Shown in pieces: positions 14,063 through 26,778 of a DNA stretch of 64,000 nt; the stretch's first letter is position 1, and each line of letters begins with the position of its first letter. Under the pieces are notes generated by a model. The model did no database searches and had not been told where the DNA came from. It saw nothing but the letters and a program-made list of their open reading frames with translations. Position numbers and translations under genes: made by a program. Origin of the DNA: Rhizophagus irregularis. Taxonomy: Eukaryota; Glomeromycota; Glomeromycetes; Glomerales; Glomeraceae. Location: contig NC_089441.1 of the NCBI RefSeq assembly GCF_026210795.1, positions 3,596,001-3,660,000 of the forward strand, in the 5' to 3' direction.

Positions 14063-14110
14063 CAGTCAACTCTTTTTATAATCACACATATGTAACTATA
14101 TACAAAACAT
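14063..14110. mobile_element. Orphan end of pogo-like family
   Basis: TA followed by CAGTCAACTCTTTTTATAAT and a TCACACAT continuation closely matches the left end of the element at 40010. No matching right end was found downstream, so this appears to be a truncated or rearranged copy. Confidence 0.5.
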
Positions 14111-14119
14111 AATTTTTAT

Positions 14120-14730
14120 TGTATTTTAATAAAGTTTTTTACTTCAAATCACCACATTCCAAAAAATCAACAGAAATAAGTTTTGTATACTGATAAAAAG
14201 CAAAAAGAGTGTTAACAACACTTTGGAAACAATCATCTGTAGTTTCATCCATTATTATTGCTATAGGTTTTTGCTTAAAGAAAGTTTAGAAGTAAAGAAA
14301 AATGGCTATTAAAAATGCATAATAGATGAATTTTACAAATTGTAGGAGCTTTGAGAATTGCATCATCCTCTTTAAGGTACTTTTTATAAATTATTTATCT
14401 TTTCTAGAGGGATGTTTGCAAAGAAAAAAATTTTAATTAAATCCTTTATAACCTCTTTTTTGAATTCAAATGCCAAAATTGTAACTTGATCTTTTCTTCT
14501 TGCATTATTTTCATGAATTTACTTTTTTTTAATATGACTCTTTAAAAAGCAATGTCCATCAATGGTAGACTTTGATCTCTACTCAATTGAAAGGTTGCAG
14601 AAGTTACAAAATATAATCCCATTATCTTCTCTAAAGATTTCAGAATATTAATTCATTTAAGTAGTTATAGAAACTGTCTTTTTGTATTGAACTGGCATAA
14701 TTAAAAGATTTGAAATTTCATGACGAGAAA
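14120..14730 (-). pseudogene. Relic of BED-finger, hAT-like transposase
   Basis: On the minus strand, broken frames read a CGGBP1-like BED/C2H2 finger (CNFCNLSIE, about 20 residues, then H and KSHIKKK) and, further along, IIMDETTDDCFQSVVNTLF followed by YTKLISVDFLE and a stop. The order of zinc finger, then a DETTD-type acidic segment, then the VNTL...LISVDFLE segment recalls hAT-like transposon proteins. Several stops and frameshifts interrupt it, and it has no clear ends of its own. Family assignment is tentative. Confidence 0.4.
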
Positions 14731-16199
14731 ATGCATAGTTTTTTTTTAAAATTCGCTTCTAAATTTTATATGTAAAACATGTGAATTTTATGTGAAATCA
14801 TGTAATTATGTGATATTTTTATAATTTTGTAAATTATGTAACACTCTATAGTAAATAAACATTATTTTTTAATTTATATATTTAAAAGAAATTTTGCAAT
14901 TTTCTGTAAATCACAGAAAATTATTGTTCCTGCCATATACTCCAAGAGAAAAGAAGCGTGTGACATATACCAAAATCATATCAGGTTCTGGTTCTGATAA
15001 TTTCTGGTTTATGTTACTATCCCTTAATAAAATTTAAGAAAAAGTAAGGTAAAAATCATTAGTAAGGTGACTTTTATTATAAGTAAGCAAGATCCTATTC
15101 CAACATTCCAAACTCCATATTTAACCCAGTTTTTCTGTTAGTTGACTAGTGATCTTAGTAGCATCTCAAATTTCAGTTAAAATAGTTTAACTTCAAAATA
15201 GACAATTAATTTTATTTAGAAATTTTAATGGTTTTAATGATGTTATTTTCAGCTAAATATTTATCTGAACCTATAGAACTAATTTTTAATTATCTTTAAA
15301 CAAATTTCAAATTTATAATTTGGTTTCATCTTTAATTATTTTTACATTTTAAATAAGAAAGAAGAAGGATTACAATTGGATTTGTATTCTAACTATTTTG
15401 ATTTTTTGTGACTATTATATATCATAGGTTATAGTACCTTAAATATCTTGCAAAAATCAGAATTTGATCCCATATTTTCAGATACTAAACAAAACTTAAA
15501 AATTCCATTTTTTGCAAATATTTCATGATTTACCATCCAATTTAAGTAATTTGAAGAGTCTAATGAAAGCTATCAAATAAAAAAAAGATAACTCAAATTT
15601 GATCACTGAATTACGAGATAAATATAAAATACTTCCTGGATACTATATAATTTTATAAAATTTTTCAAAAGGAGTATTATACATAGAAGGGTATTATGGT
15701 CTGTGATATATAGTACTTTTATCAAATAGATTTCTTTTTGCTTTTTTCTTTTATTTTATTTTTATTTTTATTTTTATTTTTATTTTTTTTTTACTTTACA
15801 TTATAGATAGATAGAGCTTATAGTTAGTTTAATGAATATCAATAAGTTAAGATCAGATTTTCAGTAAGATGTCCTATTAATATATTTATTTCTCATCCCA
15901 TAGTCAGTTTTCTTATTCTGATACATTTAAAAAACTCACTTAATAATAGGCTATTATCTTTAATATAATAATAAATACTAAGAAAGTAGTTAAAATTTGA
16001 AGAGTTTTCCAGTTCAGTTTTATTATTATAGTGTTAGCTAGATAGGATCCTGAACATCTCTTATATAATTCATATTAGAGTTTGCATAGAGTTTATATAT
16101 TAATTCCAGTTAGAATGGTGTATTTTAAAGGTATTTTTAAATTTTCTTATATTATACATACCCCTGGTTTCAATAATTGGATTTTAATGAATTTAGACT

Positions 16200-16300
16200 T
16201 GTTAAATTCGTCTCAATGAGACAAATCTAATGATAGTAAAATCGCATTTTTAGCATTGATATTGGCCGAGTTATTGCTAAAAAATGCATTTTACTATACA
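16200..16300. repeat. Dispersed ATTCGTCTC repeat with hairpin
   Basis: ATTCGTCTCAATGAGACAAA followed by TCTAATGATAGTAAAAT and GATATTGGCCGAGTTATT matches, in the opposite orientation, the repeat units at 43040-44000. A perfect-looking foldback sits inside: AGTAAAATCGCATTTTTAGC at 16235-16254 pairs with the sequence at 16276-16295, with one mismatch. Confidence 0.6.
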
Positions 16301-17223
16301 TTATTTCTGAATTGTATGAAAAATATTCAGATCTTAGCTAAATCCTATAAAATAAATGCAAGTTTCTTTGTGAAATTTATTTGAATTTAGCATTATTATA
16401 GGTTTTTTAAAGTATTTTAATTGAATATTAATTTCATTGTATTGTCAGGAAAAAATTTTTTTTATTATAATGTAATAGGTCCTATAATAACCTATTGAAT
16501 TTAAACTATCATCTGATAGTACATATGTGAAGTAATTTTATATTATGATGAGTGGTTTAGTAATTAATAATATTAGATTTAAATTATAATTAGCTTTACT
16601 GTTTTGTATTTAACTATTTATTATAATTTTAATAAATTATTAAATGTATTGTGGTTTTAAAAACAAAAAGAAAATTCATTTTAAGAAAAATTTTTTTGAT
16701 GATTACATCTTACTGGATAGATATAGCTTATAATAATTTGTTTGTATGGTATGTAAACTTAATATCAATAAAGTATATAAATCATTTAAAAAAAAAAATA
16801 TTTTAAGAAAAATTATATTTTTTTTGGTATAAATATACTTATAAATTGTTTTTTAATAGGATATTTTTTCAATAATTTAATACTATATATTTAATTATAA
16901 TTTTGCATAACTTAGCAAAATCTATTGAATAATTATTAGATAAATATTTTATTGTAAAATCATCTATTATTTTATTCAAATGATTTTATTTTATAAAAGT
17001 TTAAATTGATTTTATTTAAAAAAAAAATACATTTATAAATTTTTCTTTTATTTTATATAAAAAAGAAAAATACAATTTATATTTAATAAAACAAAGTTAG
17101 CCAAATAAGTATATTAGTTAAAAGAAAAAAAAGTAAAATTTTATTAATTTCTTTTATTTGCATTAAAAAAAAATGAAAAAGGATTAATAATATACTAATA
17201 TTAAAAGAAAAGGATAAATCTAA

Positions 17224-17542
17224 TTGTAACAGCCTGTTACGCGTCTTATTTGTAACAACCCCAATTTTATCCAATTAAAATTTAAGATCAGGCGTAATGT
17301 AAACAAAACCAAAAGATCAGTCAGACAAAAGAATTTTTTAAAAAATTTCAAGAAACTGCTTATAACTTAAAATTTTGTCTATGAAACTGTCTTAAATACA
17401 TTAAGTAAAAGTTTTCCAAATTAAATTTTGCATATAAAAATTTTATTTGTGAATTTGTGAAACACATATTATATTAAATTTATTATTAAAAAAAAATAAA
17501 AAAAGGATGTTACAAATAAGATATGTAACAGGCTGTTACAAA
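17224..17542. mobile_element. Foldback/MITE with 35-base arms
   Basis: The left arm starts TTGTAACAGCCTGTTAC and continues CTTATTTGTAACA; the right arm carries the inverse (TGTTACAAATAAG, then GTAACAGGCTGTTAC). About 30 of 35 positions pair and the arms are some 250 bases apart. The arm tip GTAACAGCCTGTTAC is itself nearly palindromic. No coding sequence and no certain target duplication. Confidence 0.55.
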
Positions 17543-18004
17543 TACATTTTTTCAAAAGAAAATATATTCTTTTATTGTTTTTTAAATACCATAATTAATA
17601 TAATTAATTTAAAATAATAAAATACTTAAAATATTATTAATAAATTGGATAGAGGCCATTAATGCCTGTAGGAGAACCTGTTTATAGTAACAAAAAGAGG
17701 GATTTTTCAGTAGTAAAAAATAAACAAATGGACTCTTTGCAATAGAAGGGGGGGAAACTGCTAAAAAAAAATTTTTTTTTAGTTAATGCTAATTCAAACA
17801 TTTTTAGTATATAATATAAATTTAATTTGTAGTTTCTCCCATTTTATTAAATATGTTATTTTATAGAGAAAATGAAGTACATGACCCAAAAAAAGCTTTA
17901 TGTTACACAAAAGCCAAAAATTCTCAGAGATCACGTTTTTGTGATGTTTATATAATGAAAGAGTGTTTATTTCTGTTAGATTATAGATGCGTTACAATTT
18001 CTAA

Positions 18005-20446
18005 ATGGCAAGCGTGATACCAGGAGGTCTAAAACAAGGGATGCCTTTTGGCAGCCCTTCTAAAGATCTTTTTCGTTTAGCTAGCATTGATTATAAGCCA
18101 CTACTAGAGGTGACACCTACTTATGTCGCGGATATACTTAGCAGGTCAACGAATGCATTATCAAGCATAAATTTTACACATTCTATTATTGATAAACCAC
18201 AAGGTATTTATTGATCACTTTTTCATATAATAATTTGTATGTAGAAAAATTATTAAATACATTCTTTATGCAGGAGGGCAAATATTTCTCATATCTCTGT
18301 CTCCAAACGCGGAAGTTCCATCAGATGGGTATGTACTAAAAGTATGTTTTCACTTATTTGATGAACACATCGATACTTTTAATTTAATCACATTATATGT
18401 TACTAACATTTAACTTTATTTATAATTAATTATCAGTTACTTTTATCCAGATCCTGAAGTAACTCACAAAATGCCATTACCGGATGGAAGGGTAAAAATT
18501 GAAAGCACGTTAACCACCTTGCATTATTTTCGTTTTATAGGCTAATATGTTTATTTTATAATAAAGGAATTGCTTTGTATGGAGAGACAAGGTTTTTCGC
18601 CAAGTGATCAAGTAACGAGTAAAATTAGAAGAAGATATCGGTTCGCAAACGATCACCAAGATCTTCAATTGTTACATTATTCTTTATCTGAGAGACGTCG
18701 TAAGTTAATTTATAACCATTTTTGATGCTACGAGTTTGATTGTTCAAACCTATTATTTATAGGATATTCAACATTCTAAGGAAAATTGTATAATGCGTAT
18801 AGAGCAACAGATTGTTCCGCCATTTACAAGACAACATCCAACTCCAAACAGATACACTATGACACCAATGGCACCCATGCAAGCAAGCATGAGTCCTTAC
18901 GGGCGACCACCAAATGCTATTTCACCTATGACAATCCAGTCGCCTGGTCCTTCATCAATGCATACACCGCCTTCTGCTTTGGGTCGTGGCCCTGTAGCGG
19001 GTACTCCTTCACCGATGAGTAACTCTTACGTTCAATTTCAGACTCGCGTTACAGGAGGCCAACGTGGACCACAGCCAGGAATGCCACAAACTCCAACAAA
19101 ATCGGCTGGAAGACGCACAAAAAATGCTAAGGTATATTTTTATTATTAATCACTTAAAATTGCTAGTAAGTATCATGTAATTAATTTACAATTTAGAATA
19201 AAGCCGCCGCCGCCGCCGCCGCTGCTGCTGCCACTGCCGAAGAAGCTGATGAACCCTCAGGCGGTATAATATTTTTTTTTTTAGAATTCTATTAAGTTAG
19301 TTATGTTAACATCGACTTTATAATTAATAGACGAAATCGACAATCTGAAATTTAGAGAGGTTGCGATGTCAAGATACAAAAGGAATCACGAATATATCTC
19401 TGATATTTTTTCTGCGTATAGCGTTAGTAAGTTATCAGATTTGAACGAGATGGATAGTTTCTTAATAAAAGATCTAAATATTATTAAATATGTTTTTAGG
19501 TTCTATAATACCACCTAATTCAGTTTATCAAGAAAAGAATATCGATGAATTAAAACAACAATTGGTTGGTCAAATTATTTTTGTAAATTTGATATTTTTA
19601 GTGCAGTTGATTAATATTAGTGTAATAATATAATAGGCTACACATCAGGCAGACATCGACAAACTGAAGAATGAACATTCCGAAAAGATTGAGGTATTTA
19701 AACGACAATCTAATATTTTATCTAAAAGTATGACCGATCTTAGCAAATGCAACACCGTTGAGGTAAGATAACAAATAGTGAATTTTATATCTTCGCTTAA
19801 TTTCATGTATAATAAATTAATGTTTTTTAATGGAAAGGAATTATCGAAATTACAAGAACGAACAGAAAAGGAGTTAGATATCTTAATCAAACCTCTTAAC
19901 CCAGTTGCATTAATACAAATTCGAGATGGACCAGAATCAGATGTGGAAGTTGAGAGTCATAATGATTTGATGCAAGAAGATGCAATAAGTGAAGAACTAT
20001 TAATGGAAAGAAATTCTGAACATGAAGGGTTAGTCGAACTTGATCAAGGACTTTCAACTTATGAAATTGGAAAAGATTTAGTGAATACAAATGAATTACA
20101 TGATACTTCTGGAATCGAAGGAATCGAAGAGTTAGAAGGATTGAAAAATATTCAAGGGATTCAGGGGATTGAGGGAATTGAGGGAATTGAAGGGATAGGA
20201 AGAATAGATACTGGATTAAATGAGAATAATTTACAAGGATATTTTAGTTCTGCTAATATGCCCGGTTTAACAAATGATCCGAATCTTCAACTTGGTGGCC
20301 TCACTGGAGATCCAAATATCGAAGATCACTCGAATTACACCGGTCTGGCTATTAGTACTAATTATGGAGGAGATTCTTCCCAAATGTTTAATGAATATAT
20401 ACATACTCCGGATGAAGTTATGGAAGATGAAGTTCCGTTGCCATAA
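18005..20446 (+). CDS. ssr4: Ssr4-like SWI/SNF and RSC subunit
   Basis: Fungal chromatin-remodelling subunit. The N-terminal domain reads TPTYVADILSRSTNALSSIN, then IDKPQG, GQIFLISL, PSDGYFYPDPE and, after further introns, FSPSDQVTSKIRRRYRF, in the same order as the Ssr4 family (PPDG, SDGY, D-Q-V-A-T-x-x-RRRYR). A Pro/Met/Ser-rich linker and a poly-Ala tract from a GCC repeat at 19203 follow. The second conserved block is FREVAMSRYKRNHEYISDIF, matching the REISMSRY...NHEWM part of Ssr4. A coiled coil (KNEHSEKIEVFKRQSNIL) and an acidic tail with about eight Gly-Ile-Glu/Gln repeats end the protein. About nine introns are inferred. It converges on the SRP receptor beta gene with about 235 bases between. 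Confidence 0.85.
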
Positions 20447-20681
20447 AATGTTGAATTAGTTGAATTAGTGAATATTAATTAATAAAATTTTATTATAATT
20501 TTCTTTTGTTAGAAAACTAATAATGATGCAGATTAATATAAGCATATTAAATAAGTTTCATTTTTCATTTTAAAGTTTTACTAGCAGTTTATTATTGTTA
20601 TTGGTGCAAAGGTTCATGAATGCTAAATTTAGAAGGACGCTTAATATCCTTAGAATCCTCAACATACACTTTATGTATATA

Positions 20682-21804
20682 TTATAGTCTTCCATAAATT
20701 TCAGCAACCCAAGATTTTATTTCCGTAATTTCATTTTTATCTACGGAACATTTTTCAAAATTAACTTCATTTTCTAAATGTTCAAATTTAAATCTTTCAT
20801 TTTCATATCCTAAAAATTCTACATAATCTGTTCCAGAAGAATCTTGATGATCCAAAGCTGAAGTACGTGTATTCCGAAGTTGGTTTCTAATTAAAAAAAA
20901 CTATATATTAATAAAGTAAAAAAGTTTTTTTAATTTGAATGAATTACGTACATTTCATTTTCCAACATAGTTTGAATTCGTTCAGGAGGCAACGCTGTAA
21001 TCATATCATTTTTATTACAAGCAATTAAGGTAGGTATATTATGTTTTATGACATCCTTATTTGAAAATATATCATAAAGATATCTAACGTAAAAAATTAC
21101 AATTAATAAATTAAATAACCAGATAAAAATTAAATAAATATGTTTACTTACTCTGCAATTGATCGTACATTCTTTGCACATGTTGAACTATCGACAAGAA
21201 ATATGATTCCACATGTAATTGGTGTAAAATCTGAAAATTTAAATCGTAATTTTTCGTGTCCTGGAACGTCAACAAAATGTATCGGAACTTTTGTTAATGG
21301 TTCACCCTATTAATAAGGTAATATAAGTTTAATGCTAAGATCAATTATAGAGAATGTTTTTCATAATACGTACGTTGTCTTCAAGGTTAATATATCCTTC
21401 ATTTTCTTTCATTGATGTGTGTGTCTGTACTTGTTTTCTATCTCTCAACTAAAACAAATATGAGAATAATCGAAATGTAACGTATCAACTAGTATAAAAT
21501 AATAAGTCAACTTACTTTAATAAATAATGATGTTTTACCAGAATCTACTAACCCTAGAATAAGGAATGTATCCTTTTTTGACCGATTTTTCAATTTGAGG
21601 GCAACTTTAAAAAAACAATACGTGATTTTGTTCGTGAGGAAATTTATTTAGTATATTTAGAATTTCGAAGGAAAAGAATATCCGATATAACGTACTTGCA
21701 ATAATTACTATCAGAATTGCCAAAGTAATCCATGTAAACGTCGAAACGTTCGAAATCATTTCGGAAAATAATAAATAATAAGAAAACCAGAAGACAGAAG
21801 ACAA
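20682..21804 (-). CDS. SRP102: Signal recognition particle receptor beta
   Basis: Membrane-anchored small GTPase of the ER that holds SRP receptor alpha and helps hand ribosomes to the translocon. A membrane helix (WITLAILIVIIAIAL) lies near the N-terminus. GTPase motifs follow in order: P-loop LGLVDSGKTSLF, switch and G3 HFVDVPGHEKLRFKF, and G4 ACNKNDM. The conserved end is IKSWVAEIYGRL. The frame opens at 21804 (MSSVFW); a second methionine at 21759 (MISNVSTF) would give a shorter luminal end and cannot be excluded. Seven or so introns are inferred. Its start faces that of CBP20 only 119 bases away. Confidence 0.93.
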
Positions 21805-21923
21805 TAATTCCTTGTATTACATACGATTTGATCTACCCAAATATTTATATATAGACCAATGTAAATTTTTTCCGCACTTGATTTAATATTTTTACACAGT
21901 TAACTTTCCTCGACATTAACATC
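21805..21923. promoter_or_regulatory. Divergent SRP102/CBP20 promoter
   Basis: A 119-base gap between two divergent start codons must contain both promoters or leaders. TATATATA-like sequence lies near 21848. Shared control is inferred from spacing only. Confidence 0.45.
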
Positions 21924-22888
21924 ATGGCGAACATTGTTCAGCCTCTCTGTGTTCCTTCTTCATATAAAGATCAACAATATCAGGTTTTTATTCTAACTTG
22001 TATTTAATTTGTTTATTACATAATTATTTTTACTGAATTATGTTTAATTAAACAGGGTTCGTCAACAGATCTTGCGAAAGATCTTTCAAATAGTACGACG
22101 TTATATGTCGGAAATCTTTCTTTTTATACTACAGAAGAACAAATTTATGAATTGTTTTCAAAAGCGGGAGAAATAAAAAGAATTATTATGGGTTTAGATA
22201 AATTTCAAAAAACTCCTTGCGGATTTTGTTTCGTTGAGTATGTAATTTAAGTTTTTCTTTCATCGTCAACCCTTTTATATTATTAAAAAATTTTTATGAT
22301 ATAGATATTATCATCATCAAGACGCATTGGATTGTATGAAATATATTAATAGTACAAAATTAGATGAAAGAATTATTCGAACAGATTTAGATCCCGGATA
22401 TAGAGATGGTAGACAATTTGGAAGAGGAAGATCTGGAGGACAAGTACGTGATGAATATCGTCAGGATTATGATACAGGACGTGGAGGTTGGGGTCATGTT
22501 CGTGCTAGACAAGAAGCTGAACGTGCGAGAAGACAAAAAGAAGAATATGAAGCCATTACTATTATTCCAAGTGGTGCTCAGGAATATAAAGGGAAATGTA
22601 CGTACTTTAGAAAAATTTTACTAGATCTCAGGATATAAAGATTTAAGGCATAGGAAGTTTATTTATCAGTATTTTAAATCCTTTAGCTTCGGGTTCTAAG
22701 AAACGCGATAGAACCGAAGATGATGAACGTGAAAATCGGGAAAAGGTTAAGGTATGGTATTTTTGGATATTTAAATTAGATGTTAAATGTATCAATAATA
22801 ATAATCACTATTATTGAAAAAAAACAAGAACCCACGTTTTAGAGAAGGACGATCAGACGACGAAGATGAAATGCAGACTGACGCCTGA
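21924..22888 (+). CDS. CBC2: Nuclear cap-binding protein subunit 2 (CBP20)
   Basis: Small subunit of the cap-binding complex, which binds the 5' cap of new transcripts and links to splicing, 3' processing and export. The exons read [20 protein letters not shown], then an RRM with RNP2 [10 protein letters not shown] and RNP1 CGFCFVEYY, and the cap-binding tail [20 protein letters not shown] followed by [14 protein letters not shown]. These match CBP20 closely, including the tyrosine and Arg/Asp residues that stack on and hold the cap. A longer, charged C-terminus ([16 protein letters not shown], then [10 protein letters not shown]) is added by two small exons. About 215 residues and five introns. 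It converges on DUS4 with only 96 bases between the stop codons. Confidence 0.95.
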
Positions 22889-22984
22889 ATTTTTCTTATT
22901 GTTAGTAACATTGTATATAAAATCTTTCATTATTTTCTTTTTCAAATCCCCGGTTCTATAGTATTTATTATTAAATGAAAAATA

Positions 22985-24188
22985 TTATTCTGGTTGTAAT
23001 CCATAATGTTCTTCTAGATGATCTATAATTGCAGGAATGCTAGTCAATGTATTAAAAGACTTTTTCTCCGCATTGCTCATAACATCCTCAAGCATATACA
23101 TTCTATAACATAAGATTAATGAAATTAAAATAATTGGATAATTGATTGAAATTAATGAAAGCGAGGAAAGTTTCTTATACTTACAGATGATGATGAAATA
23201 TAAAATGATTTGTTCCGTAGGCAATTGATAGTCTAACAAAATTTTCAATACAGTCCCAAGGAGTAAAATCATAACCAGCAAATAAAGCAGGATTATTTAA
23301 TAAACCTCTAGCAGACATTACACCATTTACACCAGTTTGCTGATAAATATTCTCAGCATCATTTAAAGTAAATATATTACCATTGGCAATAACAGGGATT
23401 TTTAAATTTTCTTTAATTAATTTTATTGCATTTAAATTAACTAGTTCGGTTGATTTTTGTCGACGCGTACGTCCATGTACTGTTATAAAATCTACTCCTA
23501 TTGATTCTGCTCTTTTTACAAATTCTATGGTCTTCCTACAGGGGAGAATATAAAAGAGAAGTTAGAAATTTCTCAAAAAAAAAAAAATCTTAAGATGAAT
23601 ATAACGTTACCTCATATCATCATGAATTCTAATTTTAATTGAGCAAGGTAATTTTGGTATATTCATTTTAATAGTTTTAATCATATCACATACAAGTTCA
23701 GGTTTTTCCATTAAATATGCTCCAATTCCTTCGTTTATAGCCCATTTTTGTGGACATCCACAATTGACATCTAAAAAATCAGACTATATTTAATTTCTGA
23801 AATAAAATTTTTTCTAATTCATTTATTTACCTATTCCATCAACATAATTGGCAATTAATTCAGCAGCTTTTAATAGATCAATATTGTTATTACTTGCAAA
23901 TTGTATTATTAGAGGTTTATCACTCTCACTAGTAGTAAATTCACAATTTCTTGCTGTATTTGAATTTTTAAATTCTTTTGCTAATATCATTGGTGTATAT
24001 GTTAAATCTACATTATATCTAAAAGAATGATGGTTAAAATAGTTCAATGCATAGAGGAATTTTATTACTTACCCACGAACTAATTCACGAAAAGGTAATT
24101 TACTATATCTGACCATTGGTGCACATACATTAATGTATTTTTTATGATTTGATTTTGAATTAATATTAAAAAGTTCTAAAACTGACAT
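22985..24188 (-). CDS. DUS4: tRNA-dihydrouridine synthase Dus4
   Basis: FMN enzyme that reduces uridines in the tRNA D-loop (positions 20a/20b in yeast Dus4). The N-terminus reads MSVLELFN, then NVCAPMVRYSKLPFRELVR, typical of Dus4 rather than Dus1-3. CDLYTPM-type sequence is present as DLTYTPMILAKEF. The active-site loop DVNCGCPQKWA supplies the catalytic Cys. IKIRIHDD, ITVHGRTRRQK, VIANGNIF and GVMSARGLLNNPALF complete the TIM-barrel FMN site. The C-terminal helical part is HHHLMYMLEDVMS. About 330 residues with five short introns; all expected residues are present. Confidence 0.94.
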
Positions 24189-24681
24189 TTTATTAAAAGA
24201 AGTTGATTATTGAAATAAGGTGCATCAATTTATCAAGAAAGTCTTGCATCATCAGTTTGTAATTTCTGCGTGCAGGCTGCGTAAAGTATTAAAAAATTTA
24301 GTTAAAGGACGACAAGTGATTTAGAACTGCAAAAATACGACTATTGAAATGTCTTTTAATCATTTGACCGATGACGAAACAAATCGTTGGGAAAATTAAT
24401 GGAACTTAAATCGCATTGGTTCTTTTTTTAAATATTAACAAACGTATTTGATACCAATGATTTTAATATTTTACAGTGAAAGGCACAATTGTACTGTATA
24501 CTAAAAGTAGCATTAAATAATCTTACCCTGGTTTGCAATTTCATCATTTAAGTAAAATGCATTTGCTTCAAATAATATTTTATATGTAAAGGTTATTAAA
24601 AAAGTAATTGATAATGAACTACATTATATACATTTATAATAATGAACTATAACATTTCATAATAAATATCATTAAAATTCT
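24189..24681. other. Spacer upstream of DUS4
   Basis: AT-rich gap of 493 bases between the DUS4 start and the stop of the Rab transferase gene, both on the minus strand. It holds the DUS4 promoter. No gene or repeat is recognisable. Confidence 0.35.
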
Positions 24682-26383
24682 TTATACATGATATCTTTCT
24701 GCTAGTCCGATTCTTTGGACAACATGTTTTGGCAAACAATAAACTGGATCAACAGGTTTCAAATCGGGATACCCCAACAATGACAAACCTACGATAAGAA
24801 AAAATCGTTAATACATTGAATATATTAAACAAAGCAAAAATTGTTGTAATCAGATTATTAATTAAAGAACATAATTTACCTGCAATTCCGAATAAAGTGT
24901 GAAATACATCTGCCATGTCCCCTGGTCTATCAGCTATACCTCCACCCTCGGAATCCTGATGAAAAATTTCAAAAATTTATATATTTACGAATAGATTCTA
25001 ATAAGACAATTACAATTGATTCAAGGAAAAATAGACACCTGAGCAACCAACACAAATTCAATCAATTTTTCTTTATTTATCCAATGTAGCCTGCCCAAGA
25101 TACTAAGCGCAGAAAGAACCCACCAGGAATAACATACCTAAAAAACAAATGAATTTTTTTTTTAAATTTTTATCAATAATTTTATTCAAAAATTGAAAAG
25201 AAAGAACATACATCTTCAAGTTTCTCTGGTCGTCCATTTAATCCACCATTTTTTAATTGTCGTTCACAAAGCCACCATCCAAGTAAATCTGCATCAACCA
25301 GATGCAATGAATTAACAATAGCAAGAGCGCCAACACAACAAAAAACTATTCAACAAAGTAGAATAATATTAACTTTGAACATATAAAAAAGGAATATCAA
25401 ATCAATTTATTCTTACTTTGACCTGCATGTGATTCTGCTCCAGGTGAAACACCAAATCCTCCATCAAAATTTTTGCAAAGCATAATGAATTCAACAGCTT
25501 TTGGAACATTTATAGCGTCTAAACGTTTCAAAAGGGAAAGACAAGATAGTGCACAATAGGAAAATCGAGTATCAATCTCTCCCCATTCATCTCCCGTAAA
25601 AGCTCCCGTATCACGATCTTGACAGGATGCAACATCTAGCAAACAAATAATTAATAAATAAAAAAATCAATAAATACATTAAATTGTAATTCTCTTACAT
25701 TCAACAATTTTATCCACATTTACAGCATCTAATGCATCTTCAATGACCAAAATTTGCACTGCATAGAGCGTATATGTTAAATGTGGATCGTGACCAATAT
25801 GTCCACCAAATCCACCTAGAATGTAAAATCAAACATTGATCAGAAAAGAAATTAATCAACAACATTCAAATAAAAAAAAGACAATATACCAATAGTCGGT
25901 TTCTTTTAATTAAAAATAAGACTACCATTATAATACTTCAGTGCTTGAAATTCAATGTGCGGAATGTGCGTATGCACAAAATTTTGAACTTCCACACATT
26001 TTAAAAAAATGCAATTTTATATGATAGCATTTTTAAGAAATGTAATTCCTAAATTTTTATTTTAAACTTTAACACTGACCATTATCATGCTGACAAGAAA
26101 CCACATACTTCACCACGTCTTCTTTTTTGAGTGCGTCAATGCTATTTAACAAGTCCAAGGCTGTTAAACCCCAATAAACACCGCTTAAACGCAAATGTTC
26201 CGTTAACCAGTATTCCAAGTCATCTTTTTTCTTTACAAAAAAACATAAGGCTTAAGTTAAAATAAAAGAAATAGGCAAGTATAAAATCAATATATATGTA
26301 CAGAACTATACCGTGTCAAGAGATTGAATGTATTTCACATGCAAATCAACTAAAAGACGGTTTTGTTTCTCTGAAGTGTCCAT
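24682..26383 (-). CDS. BET2: Rab geranylgeranyltransferase beta subunit
   Basis: Catalytic subunit that, with an alpha subunit and Rab escort protein, adds geranylgeranyl groups to Rab GTPases. Starts [20 protein letters not shown]. The repeats of the alpha-alpha barrel are visible: [98 protein letters not shown] and [16 protein letters not shown]. The zinc ligands Asp ([11 protein letters not shown] region), Cys (DVCYSWW) and His (VFHTLFG) are present. About 330 residues, family length. Most introns are short, but the one between HDN and GGFGG is about 265 bases. The gene faces the SUN-domain gene across 395 bases. Confidence 0.94.
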
Positions 26384-26778
26384 ACTTTACGGCATGTGAA
26401 CTGTGATTTGATGTTCAATTTTTTATCAAAATATCATAAGATTATCTAAATAATCTAAAAAAACCGTCCCAATTTCTTGCTAAAATCGGGAAACCCCCTT
26501 AAAACAAACAACAAAAAAACTTGATTATTGACGAAATCTTATTTTTAAATAAAAATAATACCTGTAATTCTTTTTCTCAACAAGTAAATTATTCATTATC
26601 AGTAACACAATCACTAAACAAAAATGAAATAACTTATTATCACGTGCTCTTGTTTACATTTGTATTTAACGCGTGATTTAAATTACTGCTTTATTCACAA
26701 ATCTAATGACAGCTTGTCTAATACGTTCTGACTAAAAAAAATTATTACGGTAACCGCGAATTACGTTTATCCAAAGTT
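26384..26778. promoter_or_regulatory. Divergent BET2/SUN promoter region
   Basis: Gap of 395 bases between divergent start codons. It includes tatcacgtgctc near 26638 (an E-box-like CACGTG core) and AACGCGTGATT near 26669. Promoter use is inferred from position; no factor can be named. Confidence 0.4.

Larger units (their letters stand above)
13598..18004. other. Gene-free 4.4-kb repeat region
   Basis: Very AT-rich interval without an intact gene between the thioesterase and SSR4. It contains the MITE, transposase relic, dispersed repeat, hairpin and foldback listed separately, a TTTTTA-type microsatellite at about 15745-15790, and a second dispersed repeat at about 16541-16670 that recurs at 39297. 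The remainder shows nothing recognisable. Confidence 0.6.
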
